Shown here: piece after piece, positions 32,645 through 40,908 of the stretch
Position numbering within the stretch: the stretch's first letter is position 1
Layout of the letters: each line of letters begins with the position of its first letter
Made by a program: the position numbers and the translations under genes
The notes under the pieces: model-generated
Databases searched by the model: none
Told to the model about the DNA's origin: nothing
What the model saw: only the letters and a program-made list of their open reading frames with translations
From: JANQRZ01 sp965215165
GTDB lineage: Bacteria; Bacteroidota; Rhodothermia; Rhodothermales; JANQRZ01
NCBI GenBank assembly: GCA_965215165.1
Contig: CBDCCX010000006.1
Coordinates: forward strand, 2,542,001-2,606,000
Length of the DNA stretch: 64,000 nucleotides
Direction of reading: 5' to 3'

Positions 32645-33751
32645 TCAGCGGTAGAGGATTTCGATGGGCTGCGTGGCCGGCAGGTCGGCGTTGCGGATCG
32701 AGACCTGCTGCGCGGTGAGCTCGGCGATGCGGCGGAACGCCTGGGCGCTGGGGCTGTCGGGCGCGGAGGCCACGATCGGCGTGCCGCGGTCGCCGGCCTC
32801 GCGCGTGGCCTGCTCGATGGGCACCTCGCCCAGGAGCGGCAGCGCTAGGTCCTCGGCGAGCCGCCGCGCGCCGCCCTCGCCGAAGAGGAAGTACTTGCGC
32901 TCGGGCTGGTCCGGCGGCGAGAAGTAGGCCATGTTCTCGACGATCCCGAGGATCGGGACGTTGACGTTGCCGAACATCGCCACGCCCTTGCGCGCGTCGG
33001 CGAGCGCGACCTCCTGCGGCGTCGAGACGATCACCGCGCCGGTCAGCGGGACGGTCTGGACGATGGTGAGCTGGATGTCGCCCGTGCCCGGCGGCAAGTC
33101 GAGGACCAGGTAGTCGAGGTCGCCCCAGGCGGCGTCGTTCAGGAACTGCCGGACGGCGGAGGAGACCATCGGCCCGCGCCAGACGACGGCCTGCGTCTCA
33201 TCGACCAGGAAGCCCATCGACAAGAGCTTGACGCCGTGCTTCTCGAGCGGCACGATCTTGCGGTCCTCCCCCACGCGCGGCTTCTCCTCCGGCCCGACCC
33301 CGAACATCAGCGGGATCGACGGGCCGTAGATGTCGGTGTCCACGAGCCCGACCGCCGCGCCCTCCTGCGCGAGCGCGACAGCCAAGTTGGCCGCGACGGT
33401 GCTCTTGCCGACTCCACCCTTGCCGCTCGCCACTGCGATGATGTTTCGGACCCCGCCGAGCACGGGCGGCTGCGCGCCGCCGCCGGCCGGCGGGCCGGTC
33501 TTGCTCGTCACGTTCGAGGTCATGTGGACCGTCACCTCGGCGTCGGCATCGACGAGGGTGTGGACGGCCTTGACGCACGCGCTGCGGATCTGCTCCTTGA
33601 GCGGGCACGCCGGGGTCGTGAGCACGACCGTGAAGGCAACCTGCTGCCCCTCGACCTCCACGTCCTTGACCATGTTCAGGGTGACGAGGTCGCGCCCGAG
33701 GTCGGGTTCGATGACGTTCGAGAGGGCGTCGAGGATCTGGTCTTTCGTCAT
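32645..33751 (-). CDS. mrp: Mrp/NBP35-family Fe-S carrier ATPase
   Basis: 368 residues. N-terminal MIP18/DUF59 domain (MTKDQILDALSNVIEPDLGRD, TTPACPLKEQIRS), then a deviant Walker A P-loop ASGKGGVGKSTVAANLA (about residue 110), DTDIYGPSIPLMFG, and DYLVLDLPPGTGDIQLT. Functions in Fe-S cluster assembly and transfer. The C-terminal CxxC found in many homologues is absent: the aligned segment reads AYFSPPDQPERKYFLFG. This may be a lineage form that relies on the neighbouring NifU-like protein. The start is ATG 33751; a spacer element separates it from ppx upstream. Confidence 0.9.
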   Translation of the reverse strand: MTKDQILDALSNVIEPDLGRDLVTLNMVKDVEVEGQQVAFTVVLTTPACPLKEQIRSACVKAVHTLVDADAEVTVHMTSNVTSKTGPPAGGGAQPPVLGGVRNIIAVASGKGGVGKSTVAANLAVALAQEGAAVGLVDTDIYGPSIPLMFGVGPEEKPRVGEDRKIVPLEKHGVKLLSMGFLVDETQAVVWRGPMVSSAVRQFLNDAAWGDLDYLVLDLPPGTGDIQLTIVQTVPLTGAVIVSTPQEVALADARKGVAMFGNVNVPILGIVENMAYFSPPDQPERKYFLFGEGGARRLAEDLALPLLGEVPIEQATREAGDRGTPIVASAPDSPSAQAFRRIAELTAQQVSIRNADLPATQPIEILYR

Positions 33752-33836
33752 GGCGGCGCAGGGTGCAAGTCGGACGGCGTGCGGGTCGAGGGAGCGGCGG
33801 TTCACGGCGAGGGCGGGGACGGGTTCCAGCTTTGCG

Positions 33837-33982
33837 CGCTCCTCACGGGGCCCCCCCGCCGTGCTTGCAATCACTCGCTCCGCTCGTTCAAGCTGCGCGC
33901 GGCTGTCCCCCTCGACGAGGGGACAGTTTCGCGACGTAGGGAGCGTAGCGACCACGAGCGAAGCGGGGGTCCGCTCCTCACG
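33837..33982. mobile_element. Putative small non-coding insertion with 11-bp flanking direct repeats
   Basis: CGCTCCTCACG occurs at 33837-33847 and 33972-33982, bracketing 124 bp that include a perfect 8-bp palindrome CTGTCCCC/GGGGACAG (33903-33910 and 33919-33926). The second flank contains the ppx stop codon, as if an element had landed immediately after the gene. No protein is encoded. The palindrome may serve as the ppx terminator. Confidence 0.45.
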
Positions 33983-34883
33983 CCCGCTCCGCCAGCCACC
34001 GCAGCGCCAAGCCGTGCCGGAGACCGCGCGGGCTCGGCCGGACGGCCGCGAACCCGAAGCGCTGCACGAAGGCGTGGAGGATGAGCACCCCGGCGGCGTA
34101 GACATCCGCCCGCCCCGCGAGCACCTCCGGGTCGAGCGCGAGCACCTCGGCCGCCGACAGCCCGAGCAGCCGGTCCCGCCACGCCCGGACGGTGCCGGCC
34201 GAGACCGGAGCCGTCGGGTCCTTCGCCTGCGCGAGCGCGCCGAGCACCCGGACCGTCCCCGACGAGCCGACGAGCGGCAGGCTCGCGTCTACGTTCAGCC
34301 CATCGAACGCCTCGGTGACCAGGGCCTCGGCGCTTGCGATGGCATCGAGTGAGGGCGGCAGCGCCGGGAAGCAGCGCTCGGTGAGCCGCACCGAGCCGAT
34401 GTCCACGCTCGTGCGCTGAGGTTCGGCGGCGGCGGCGCGGCCGGCCACCACCTCCGTCGAGCCGCCCCCGATGTCGATCACGCAGGCGGCGTCCAGGTCG
34501 GGGTAGGCCGAGCAGGCCGCGCGGAAGCTCCACAGCGCCTCCTCCTCGCCGGAGATCACCCGGTAGTCTAGCCCGAGCGCAGCAACCTGCGCCGTGAGGT
34601 CGCCGAGATTTTGGGCGTCGCGCGAGGCGCTCGTCGCACCGATCACCACAGTCTCGGCCCCGAGCTCGTCGGCGATGGCTTTGTAGTCGGCGAGCGCGGC
34701 CACGACTCGGGCGATGGCCTCCGGCGCGAGCCGGCGATTCGCGTCGACGCCCTGCCCGAGCCGGACGTAGCGGTCGGCCTCGCGGACGATCTCCAGCCGC
34801 CTGCGGCCGACGTCGGCCACGAGCAGCAGCGCCGTGTTCGTTCCCACGTCTACGGTAGCGATGCGAGTAACGCTGCGCGTCAT
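33978..34883 (-). CDS. Ppx/GppA exopolyphosphatase-family phosphatase
   Basis: 301 residues, the short two-lobed actin-like form. ATVDVGTNTALLLVADV (phosphate 1 motif), ATSASRDAQN, GLDYRVISGEEEA, CVIDIGGGSTEVV (phosphate 2 motif) and GSSGTVRVLGALAQ are all visible. It hydrolyses polyphosphate and/or pppGpp; the sequence does not decide which. The start ATG overlaps the prmA stop by one base (TGATG), indicating coupled translation. Confidence 0.92.
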   Translation of the reverse strand: MTRSVTRIATVDVGTNTALLLVADVGRRRLEIVREADRYVRLGQGVDANRRLAPEAIARVVAALADYKAIADELGAETVVIGATSASRDAQNLGDLTAQVAALGLDYRVISGEEEALWSFRAACSAYPDLDAACVIDIGGGSTEVVAGRAAAAEPQRTSVDIGSVRLTERCFPALPPSLDAIASAEALVTEAFDGLNVDASLPLVGSSGTVRVLGALAQAKDPTAPVSAGTVRAWRDRLLGLSAAEVLALDPEVLAGRADVYAAGVLILHAFVQRFGFAAVRPSPRGLRHGLALRWLAERA

Positions 34884-35746
34884 CACGCCTCGCTTGGTTT
34901 CGAGGCGACGACGCTCCACCACTCGGCCTCGGTCGCCTCGTCGTAGACCGAGAAGCCGGCTCCGCCGATGGCCTCGACCATCACCTCGCGGTCGGTCCGC
35001 AGGAGGCCCGCGAGGACGAGCCGGCCCCCCGCCTTCGCAGGGGCAGGCTGCACGAGCTTCGCGGCGAAGCCGGGCAGCAGGTCCAGCAGCACGTTCCGGT
35101 TGATGTTGGCGAAGACGAGGTCGAAGCCGGTCTCCGGCACCACGTCGAGCGAGCCTTCGCGGACCTCGAAGCGGTCGGCGACGCCGTTGAGGAGCGCGTT
35201 CTCGGTGGCGTTCGTCGTGGACCACGGGTCGATGTCGAAGCCGAGGGCTGAGGCCGCCCCGAGCTTAAGGGCGGCGATGCCGAGGACGCCGGTGCCGGTG
35301 CCGGCGTCGAGGACGGCCTCGCGGCCGCGCACCAGGCCGGGCAGGAAGCGGAGGGCTAGGCGCGTGCTCTCGTGATAGCCGGTCCCGAAGCTCATCTTCG
35401 GGTCGATCTCCAGGAGCAGCTTGTCGGCGTGCTGCGGGGGCACGTCCGCCCACGTGGGCTTGATGAGGAAGCGGCCGACGGCGAGCGGGCGGACGGTCTC
35501 CTCCCAGCGCGCGTTCCAGTTCTCGTCGCGCACGAGGCGCTCCTCGATGCCGTCGGGCAGGTCGTGGGCGCGGAGCCAGCGCTCGACCTGCTCGCGGCGG
35601 ACCGCGCTCCAGGCGCTCGCCGGGCCGTAGGCGCGGAGCCGGTCGGCCTCCTCGGTGAAGCTCTCGAAGTCGAGGTCGGCCAGCTCGGCGATGAGGAACT
35701 CGTGGTAGCGGTCCGGGACGTCGAGGACCAGTTCGACTGTTTTCAT
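34883..35746 (-). CDS. prmA: Ribosomal protein L11 methyltransferase
   Basis: 287 residues. The N-terminal L11-recognition domain (VPDRYHEFLIAELADLDFESF) is followed by a Rossmann methyltransferase with MSFGTGYHESTRLALRFL, VLDAGTGTGVLGIAALKLGA (SAM loop), ALGFDIDPWSTTNATEN and DLVFANINRNVL (NxN-type motif). It trimethylates amino groups of L11. It is the first gene of the prmA-ppx pair and is separated by 7 bp from the stop of the upstream repeat protein gene. Confidence 0.95.
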   Translation of the reverse strand: MKTVELVLDVPDRYHEFLIAELADLDFESFTEEADRLRAYGPASAWSAVRREQVERWLRAHDLPDGIEERLVRDENWNARWEETVRPLAVGRFLIKPTWADVPPQHADKLLLEIDPKMSFGTGYHESTRLALRFLPGLVRGREAVLDAGTGTGVLGIAALKLGAASALGFDIDPWSTTNATENALLNGVADRFEVREGSLDVVPETGFDLVFANINRNVLLDLLPGFAAKLVQPAPAKAGGRLVLAGLLRTDREVMVEAIGGAGFSVYDEATEAEWWSVVASKPSEA

Positions 35747-35753
35747 CCCAGCC

Positions 35754-37589
35754 CTACGCCTCGGACAGCGCCGGGTTCGGCGGGGCCGCAGTCGTGTCCG
35801 GCAGCGGGGGCCGTGGCGGCGGTGGGGGCGGCGGTGCGCGTCGGCGCTCGACGGTGATGCCCCAGGCCGAGGGGTCGGTCGGCGGACCGCCGTTGAAGCG
35901 GTTGAAGGCGTGCGAGTCGTCGGTCTCGAAGTGGACGGTGTAGGTCCCCGCCGGGAGGGTGACGGTGCCGTCGAAGACGCGGTTCTTGCGCGCGCCGCCG
36001 GCCGGCTCGGTGTTGGAGCGCGTCATCTCCCAGACGTGGTCCTCGGCGCTCGTGATCCAGCCCCAGTCGAACCGGCCCGAGGGGAGAATTTCGCCGACGG
36101 CATAGACGTGGAGGTCGGTCTCGGCGTCGAGCGTGAAGGTCCGCCGGACGCGCTGCCCGTTGCCGAGCGGCGCGAGGCGGATCGGGAGCTCGGCCGTGCC
36201 GGCGGGCGGCAGCGCCGTCTCGGCGTCGCGCTCGCTGCGGCGCGTCACGGCGACGGGCGCAAAGGTGGGGTCGAGGGCGAAGAGGGTCACGCCCCAGCGC
36301 TCGGGGTGGTCGGGGGCGTCGTCGTGCCAGCCGTCCGGGCTGTGGGTGTCGTCGGTCTGGAAGTGGAGCGTGTAGTCGCCGGGGGCGAGGGCGAGCGGGG
36401 TCTCCTCGGTCCGGTTGCGCCGCTCGCCGCCGGCGGGACGCGTCCGGTCGTAGGCCATCTCCCAGACGGTCCCCGCGCCGTCGCGGATGAGCCACGCGTA
36501 GTCGTAGCGTTCGTCGCGGCTCGAGATCTCGCCCTCGGCCCAGACCCAGGCTTGAAGCGAATCGCCGAGGGTAAACATGGCCGTCTCCAGGGCGTCGTCG
36601 CCGATGCCGGTGAGCGCGGCGACGGTCGGGAGCCGGGTCCACGGGTCGAAGGCGGCGACGGCGTCGCGGTCGTCGGCATAGAGAAAGAGGCCCCACCCGG
36701 CCGGGTCGAGGGGTGGGTTCGCGCGCCAGCGGCCGGGGTCGTGGGAGCCGTCGGTCTCGAACGCCGCGCGGTAGAGGCCTGGGGCGAGGTCGAGCGTGGC
36801 CTCGGCCCGGCGGTTCTTGATGGACCCGCCCGCCGGGACGGTGTTGGTCGTCGTCATCGTCCAGACGCGCTCGCCGGTCGAGAGGTTGTCGATCCAGCCG
36901 ACGTCGGCCGGGGTGTCGAACAGCTCGCCCGTGGCGCGGAGGCGGAGCGGGGTCGGGCGGCGCACCTCGAAGAGATAGGCGAGCGCCTCGTCGTCGTCGG
37001 TGGCGGCCCCGGCCCAGACCAAGTCCGGCCCGGCAGGCACCGCGTCGCGGTCGTCGCCGCGGAGAAGGCGGGCCGCCGGGTCCGGGTCGAGGAGGCGGAG
37101 GCGGAACTGCCACTTGCTCGCGTCCGACTCCCAGGCGCGGTTGCCGAAACGGAACAGCCCGGCGACGCGCTCGGCGAACGAGTCGCCCGCGTCGATGGCG
37201 AGGAGGGGGTCGCCGAAGGTCGTGAAGTAGGCGTCGTAGGTCCCGGCGTCGAGCGTGAGGGTGTCGGTCGCCGAGGCGAGGGTCGCGCGCTCGCGGGTCG
37301 CAGTCTCGGGGGTCAACTGCCAGACCACGGCGCGGTTGGCGCGGCGGACGATCCAGCCGTAGGCGGCGAGGGCCGAGTCCGTCTCGAACGACCCCGTGGC
37401 GACGACGGCGAGGCGCGTCGGCCGGTCCAGCCGGAACGCCTCGTGGCGGAGCCGGTCGGCGTCCCAGCCGCCGCCGAAGTCGACGAACCCGCGCTCGGCC
37501 TTGGCCTCGAGGCTGGCCCGGGCGATGAGGCCGAGGCCAAGCGCGGCGAGCACGGCGAGGAGCAGACGGGACACGTCGCGGCGCGACAT
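35754..37589 (-). CDS. Exported protein with four tandem beta-sandwich-like repeats
   Basis: 611 residues of unknown function. An N-terminal signal/anchor (LLLAVLAALGLGLIARA, residues about 9-25) precedes four repeats of about 110-130 residues. Repeats 2-4 share a clear core: 'W.....VW.M...NT.PAGG..KNR', then 'LAPGxYxxxFxTDDSHxxxxW', then 'P.DP..WG(V/I)(T/L)'. Repeat 1 is more degenerate (WIVRRANRAVVWQL, LDAGTYDAYFTTFGD). The paired Asp/Ser/His and Trp residues look like a carbohydrate- or metal-binding beta domain. The C-terminus is a proline run (RRAPPPPPPPRPPLPDTT) that may span a periplasmic gap. It diverges from the SpoIIE-type phosphatase gene. Confidence 0.65.
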   Translation of the reverse strand: MSRRDVSRLLLAVLAALGLGLIARASLEAKAERGFVDFGGGWDADRLRHEAFRLDRPTRLAVVATGSFETDSALAAYGWIVRRANRAVVWQLTPETATRERATLASATDTLTLDAGTYDAYFTTFGDPLLAIDAGDSFAERVAGLFRFGNRAWESDASKWQFRLRLLDPDPAARLLRGDDRDAVPAGPDLVWAGAATDDDEALAYLFEVRRPTPLRLRATGELFDTPADVGWIDNLSTGERVWTMTTTNTVPAGGSIKNRRAEATLDLAPGLYRAAFETDGSHDPGRWRANPPLDPAGWGLFLYADDRDAVAAFDPWTRLPTVAALTGIGDDALETAMFTLGDSLQAWVWAEGEISSRDERYDYAWLIRDGAGTVWEMAYDRTRPAGGERRNRTEETPLALAPGDYTLHFQTDDTHSPDGWHDDAPDHPERWGVTLFALDPTFAPVAVTRRSERDAETALPPAGTAELPIRLAPLGNGQRVRRTFTLDAETDLHVYAVGEILPSGRFDWGWITSAEDHVWEMTRSNTEPAGGARKNRVFDGTVTLPAGTYTVHFETDDSHAFNRFNGGPPTDPSAWGITVERRRAPPPPPPPRPPLPDTTAAPPNPALSEA

Positions 37590-37664
37590 AGCGTGGAGGC
37601 GGAGGGCGAGGGCGTCGGCGGCTCTACGGCGGGACCGGTGGGAAGTTGCCCGTGACGGCGGGGC

Positions 37665-37674
37665 TATATTCTTG
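37665..37674 (+). promoter_or_regulatory. Promoter-like TATATTCTTG box upstream of the partner-switching operon
   Basis: GGGGCTATATTCTTGCG lies 135 bases before the GTG start of the phosphatase. If used, the leader would carry two stable hairpins: GCTCCGG/CCGGAGC (37694-37700, 37713-37719) and GGCCGGGT/ACCCCGGCC (37732-37739, 37766-37774). Confidence 0.5.
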
Positions 37675-37808
37675 CGTCCCCGCGCTCCTGTGCGCTCCGG
37701 CGGGCCGCCCCACCGGAGCCGCTGAAATCGAGGCCGGGTGCAACCCTGCCTGGCGTCTTTGCGATACCCCGGCCTGTCCGCTCTCGCCCCGAGGCTTCCC
37801 TGCCCACC

Positions 37809-40016
37809 GTGCCGCTCTCCTCGCTCTCGCTCTCGCGCGTTCGCCCGGCGCTCGCCGGCTCGGCCCGCCGCGCGCTGCCGTGGGCGGCCGTGGGGGTCGG
37901 GTGGGTGCTGCTCGTGGTGTACCACGTCGGGATCACGGCCGTCGGCGAGCCGCCCTCGGCGATGACGCTGGTGCTGGTCAACCTCGGCGTGGTGGCGTGC
38001 GCCGGGCTGGGGGCGGTGCTGCTGGCCGACGTGCTGAGCCGGCGGACGTACAACCCGGTGCGCGCGCTGTGGCACCCGCTCGTGGCGACGGCGCTCGGCC
38101 TCGGCGTGGCGGCGGCGGCGACGCTGCTGACGGCCGGCGGCGCGAGCGTGGACCCGCAGACTGGCGTGCCGGCGGGCTTCGCCGACGCGCTCCAGATCGG
38201 CATCGTCGCGCTCGCCGAGACCGTCGTGGCCTTCGTGCTGCTGTTCTCGCTGCGGGCGCTGATCCTCTTCAAGCGCACGGCCGGGAGCGTCCGCAACTGG
38301 CGGCTGATGCTCGGGGCGATGACCGCGGCGGCGCTCGTGCTCGTCGGCACCGGGGCGACGGACTCGGCCAACGAGAGCATCCCCCACATCGTGCTGCTCG
38401 TCGGGGCGGTCGGGCTGATGGTGCTCAACGCGTTTCGCCTGGCCTGGATCGTCTACCTCCCGTTCCGCCAGAAGATGCTCACGCTCGGGCTGTGCCTCGG
38501 CCTGATCGTGTGCCTCGGCCTGCTGGTCGACCACGGCGGGCGCACGGTCGTCACCGGCTCGTCGTTCGGGCTGGAGTTCGACGAGGACCTGACGCTGACG
38601 GCCGTCTTCTCCCAGCCGCTGAGCCAGTTCGTGACGATGACGTTCGGGTTCGGGATTCTCTACGCCGTCACGGCCGTCCTCTCGCTCCTCTTCCACCTCC
38701 CGACGGCGGCGGCGCTCCAGCAGAAGACCGGCGAGATGGAGGCCCTCCACGCCCTGGCCCGGCTCTCGAGCGAGGTCTTCGACCGCGACCGGCTGGTCGA
38801 CACGGTCGCGAGCGCCCCGGTCGAGGCCGGGGTGGCGCAGGCGGCGTGGTTGGCCCTCGTCGACGAGTCCACCGGCTCGCTCGCGCCCCGCGTCACGGCG
38901 GCCCTCGGCCTGACGCCCGTCCAGATCAAGGCCCTGGTCGACGTCGAGACGCTCACGCGCGACGCGCTCGACAGCAGGGCACCGCTGCTGCTGCGCCAGG
39001 CCCCGGCGGACCACCGCGTCCGCGCCCGCCCCGGCGACGGGTTGGGCAGCCTGCTGGTGCTCCCGCTCGTGGCCCACGAGGCAGCGCTGGGCGCGCTCTT
39101 CGCCACGCGCGCCGTCGCCGAAGGCTTCGAGTCTGACGACGTCGACGCGCTCGCCACCTTCGCCGCCCAGGCCGCGCTCGCGCTCAACAACGCCGACCTC
39201 TTCGCCGAGCGCCTCGAGCGCGAGCGCCTCGAGCGCGAGCTGGCGATCGCCCGCGAGGTGCAGCAGCGCCTGCTGCCCCAAACGCTCCCGACCCTGCCCG
39301 GCGTCACCCTCTCGGCCACGAGCGTCCCGGCCCAGGAGGTGTGCGGCGACTACTACGACTTCGTCGAGATCGGCCCGCACTGCCTCGGCGTGATCGTCGG
39401 CGACGTGTCGGGCAAGGGCACGAGCGCGGCGTTCTACATGGCCGAGCTCAAGGGCATCTTCCAGTCGGCCAGCCGGCTGACGCAGTCGCCGGCCGAGCTG
39501 CTGGCGCGGGCCAACGAAGCCCTCGCCGGGTCGCTCGGCAAGAACGCCTTCATCACGGCGGTCTACGGGATTTTGAACACGGAGGCCGGCATCTTCACCT
39601 TCGCCCGCGCCGGGCACTGCCCCGTGGCGCTGGCGCGGGCCGACGGCAGCGTGGAGCTGCTCCGCGTCGGCGGCCTCGGCCTGGGGATGGACCCCGGCCC
39701 GCTCTTCCGCAGCGCGCTCACCGAGGAGCAGGTCCGCCTCCGGCCGGGCGACACGTTCGTGCTCTACAGCGACGGCCTGGTCGAGACCCGGAGCCGCGCC
39801 GGTGACGAGTACGGCTACGACCGCCTCGCCGACGCCGTCGCCCGCCACCGCCCGCTCGCCCCCGAGGCCCTGCGCGATGCGCTCCTCGCCGACCTCTACG
39901 CTTTCGCGGGTCACGACGAGTGGGACGACGACCTGACGCTCGTCGTGGTCAAGTGGGACGGGGCCTCCCGGCCGGCCGCCGTCGCTGCCGCACTCGACGC
40001 TCACGGCACGGCGTAG
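37809..40016 (+). CDS. Membrane-anchored SpoIIE/RsbU-type serine phosphatase with GAF domain
   Basis: 735 residues. About seven to eight N-terminal membrane helices (residues about 20-300), a GAF-like domain (about 325-460: MEALHALARLSSEVFDRDRL, VLPLVAHEAALGALF, LATFAAQAALALNNADLF), a coiled linker ERLERERLERELAIAREVQQ, then a PP2C-type SpoIIE phosphatase domain with GDYYDFVEI (metal Asp), VGDVSGKGTSAAFYMA, FTFARAGHCPVAL and YSDGLVETR. It is predicted to dephosphorylate the STAS protein encoded next door in response to a membrane or small-molecule signal. The start is GTG 37809. Confidence 0.92.
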   Translation: MPLSSLSLSRVRPALAGSARRALPWAAVGVGWVLLVVYHVGITAVGEPPSAMTLVLVNLGVVACAGLGAVLLADVLSRRTYNPVRALWHPLVATALGLGVAAAATLLTAGGASVDPQTGVPAGFADALQIGIVALAETVVAFVLLFSLRALILFKRTAGSVRNWRLMLGAMTAAALVLVGTGATDSANESIPHIVLLVGAVGLMVLNAFRLAWIVYLPFRQKMLTLGLCLGLIVCLGLLVDHGGRTVVTGSSFGLEFDEDLTLTAVFSQPLSQFVTMTFGFGILYAVTAVLSLLFHLPTAAALQQKTGEMEALHALARLSSEVFDRDRLVDTVASAPVEAGVAQAAWLALVDESTGSLAPRVTAALGLTPVQIKALVDVETLTRDALDSRAPLLLRQAPADHRVRARPGDGLGSLLVLPLVAHEAALGALFATRAVAEGFESDDVDALATFAAQAALALNNADLFAERLERERLERELAIAREVQQRLLPQTLPTLPGVTLSATSVPAQEVCGDYYDFVEIGPHCLGVIVGDVSGKGTSAAFYMAELKGIFQSASRLTQSPAELLARANEALAGSLGKNAFITAVYGILNTEAGIFTFARAGHCPVALARADGSVELLRVGGLGLGMDPGPLFRSALTEEQVRLRPGDTFVLYSDGLVETRSRAGDEYGYDRLADAVARHRPLAPEALRDALLADLYAFAGHDEWDDDLTLVVVKWDGASRPAAVAAALDAHGTA

Positions 40017-40057
40017 CTTGCGCCCCCTCTCTGTTTCACCTTCCGATCCCCCGACCT

Positions 40058-40411
40058 GTGAGCTCCTTCTCCGTCACCTTCCGCTCGCCCGACGACCATG
40101 TCTGCGTCCTCGACCTCAAGGGCGAGCTGGACGCCCACACGTCCGGCGAGCTGGAGGCCGCCTTCCAGAAGTGCCTCGACGACCAGCGCCCGCGCATCGT
40201 CGTCCACGGCGGCGACCTCCAGTACATCTCGTCGGCCGGGCTGGGCGTGTTCATGGCCTACATCGAGGAGGTCCGCGCGCAGGGCGGCGACATCAAGATC
40301 GCCGCGCTCCTGCCGCGCGTCTACAACGTCTTCGACCTGCTCGGCTTCCCCGTCCTCTTCGACATCACCGACTCCGAGGCCGAGGCGGTTGCCCACTTCG
40401 ACGCCGCCTGA
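40058..40411 (+). CDS. STAS-domain anti-anti-sigma factor (RsbV/SpoIIAA-like)
   Basis: 117 residues, a single STAS domain: CVLDLKGELDAHTSGELEAAF, RIVVHGGDLQYISSAGLGVF and VYNVFDLLGFPVLFDI. The Ser pair in YISSAGLG is the usual phosphorylation site. The start GTG 40058 gives MSSFSVTFRSP. It lies 41 bp after the phosphatase gene and is followed by the kinase gene; together they form the classic phosphatase/antagonist/kinase partner switch. Its stop codon is part of a duplicated stop-start junction (40408-40438). Confidence 0.9.
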   Translation: MSSFSVTFRSPDDHVCVLDLKGELDAHTSGELEAAFQKCLDDQRPRIVVHGGDLQYISSAGLGVFMAYIEEVRAQGGDIKIAALLPRVYNVFDLLGFPVLFDITDSEAEAVAHFDAA

Positions 40412-40438
40412 CCCGATGCAGACGGTCTGACCCGATGC
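40408..40438 (+). repeat. Duplicated stop-start junction
   Basis: CTGACCCGATGC occurs at 40408-40419 and 40427-40438 (period 19). The first copy contains the STAS gene's TGA followed by an ATG that opens a four-codon frame (Met-Gln-Thr-Val, stop). The second copy contains that frame's TGA and the ATG of the kinase gene. Confidence 0.9.
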
Positions 40439-40896
40439 CCGCCGCCCTTCCTACGCTCACGATCCCGAGTGCCACGCGCCACCTCGCGCGGGTGCGGCGG
40501 TTCGTGGACGAGCGCGCGAGTGCCGCCGGCTTGAGCGAGCGCGCCGTGGGCGAGGTCCAGCTCGCCGTGGACGAGGCCTGCGCGAACGCCATCGAGCACG
40601 CCTACGGCGGGCAGGACGGCGGCGAGGTGGAGGTGGCGACGCGGCAGGACGCCGACCGGTTCACCGTCATCATCCGCCACCGGGGCGTCCCCTTCGACCG
40701 GGCGAAATACACCCCACCGGACCTCCAGCGTGCTGCCGCCGAGCGCTGGAAGGGTGGCTTCGGCGTGGCGCTGATGCACCGGCTCGTGGACCGCGTCGAG
40801 TACCGCCGGCGCGGCTCCACCAGCGAGGTCTACCTCGTCAAGCTCCTCAACGGCACCGACGATGGGGGCCATGAGCCTGTCCTCAAGCCGGCCTAG
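40435..40896 (+). CDS. RsbW-like anti-sigma serine kinase (HATPase)
   Basis: 153 residues of the GHKL ATPase fold: N-box VDEACANAIEHAYGG, a G1-type segment IIRHRGVPFDRAKY, and G2-like KGGFGVALMHRLVDRVEY. Anti-sigma kinases phosphorylate the STAS partner and sequester a sigma factor; no sigma factor gene is nearby. In the IIRHRG stretch the usual DxGxGF motif is altered (His-Arg-Gly), so the catalytic strength is uncertain. The start ATG 40435 follows a four-codon mini-frame. Confidence 0.85.
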   Translation: MPAALPTLTIPSATRHLARVRRFVDERASAAGLSERAVGEVQLAVDEACANAIEHAYGGQDGGEVEVATRQDADRFTVIIRHRGVPFDRAKYTPPDLQRAAAERWKGGFGVALMHRLVDRVEYRRRGSTSEVYLVKLLNGTDDGGHEPVLKPA

Positions 40897-40908
40897 CGCC
40901 AAGTACCG

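Noticed and set aside
35754..40004. Extension of the four-repeat protein upstream to a 1416-residue protein
   Set aside because: The extra part is antisense to the SpoIIE phosphatase gene and reads as Arg/Glu/His-rich noise; a signal peptide begins at the ATG at 37589.
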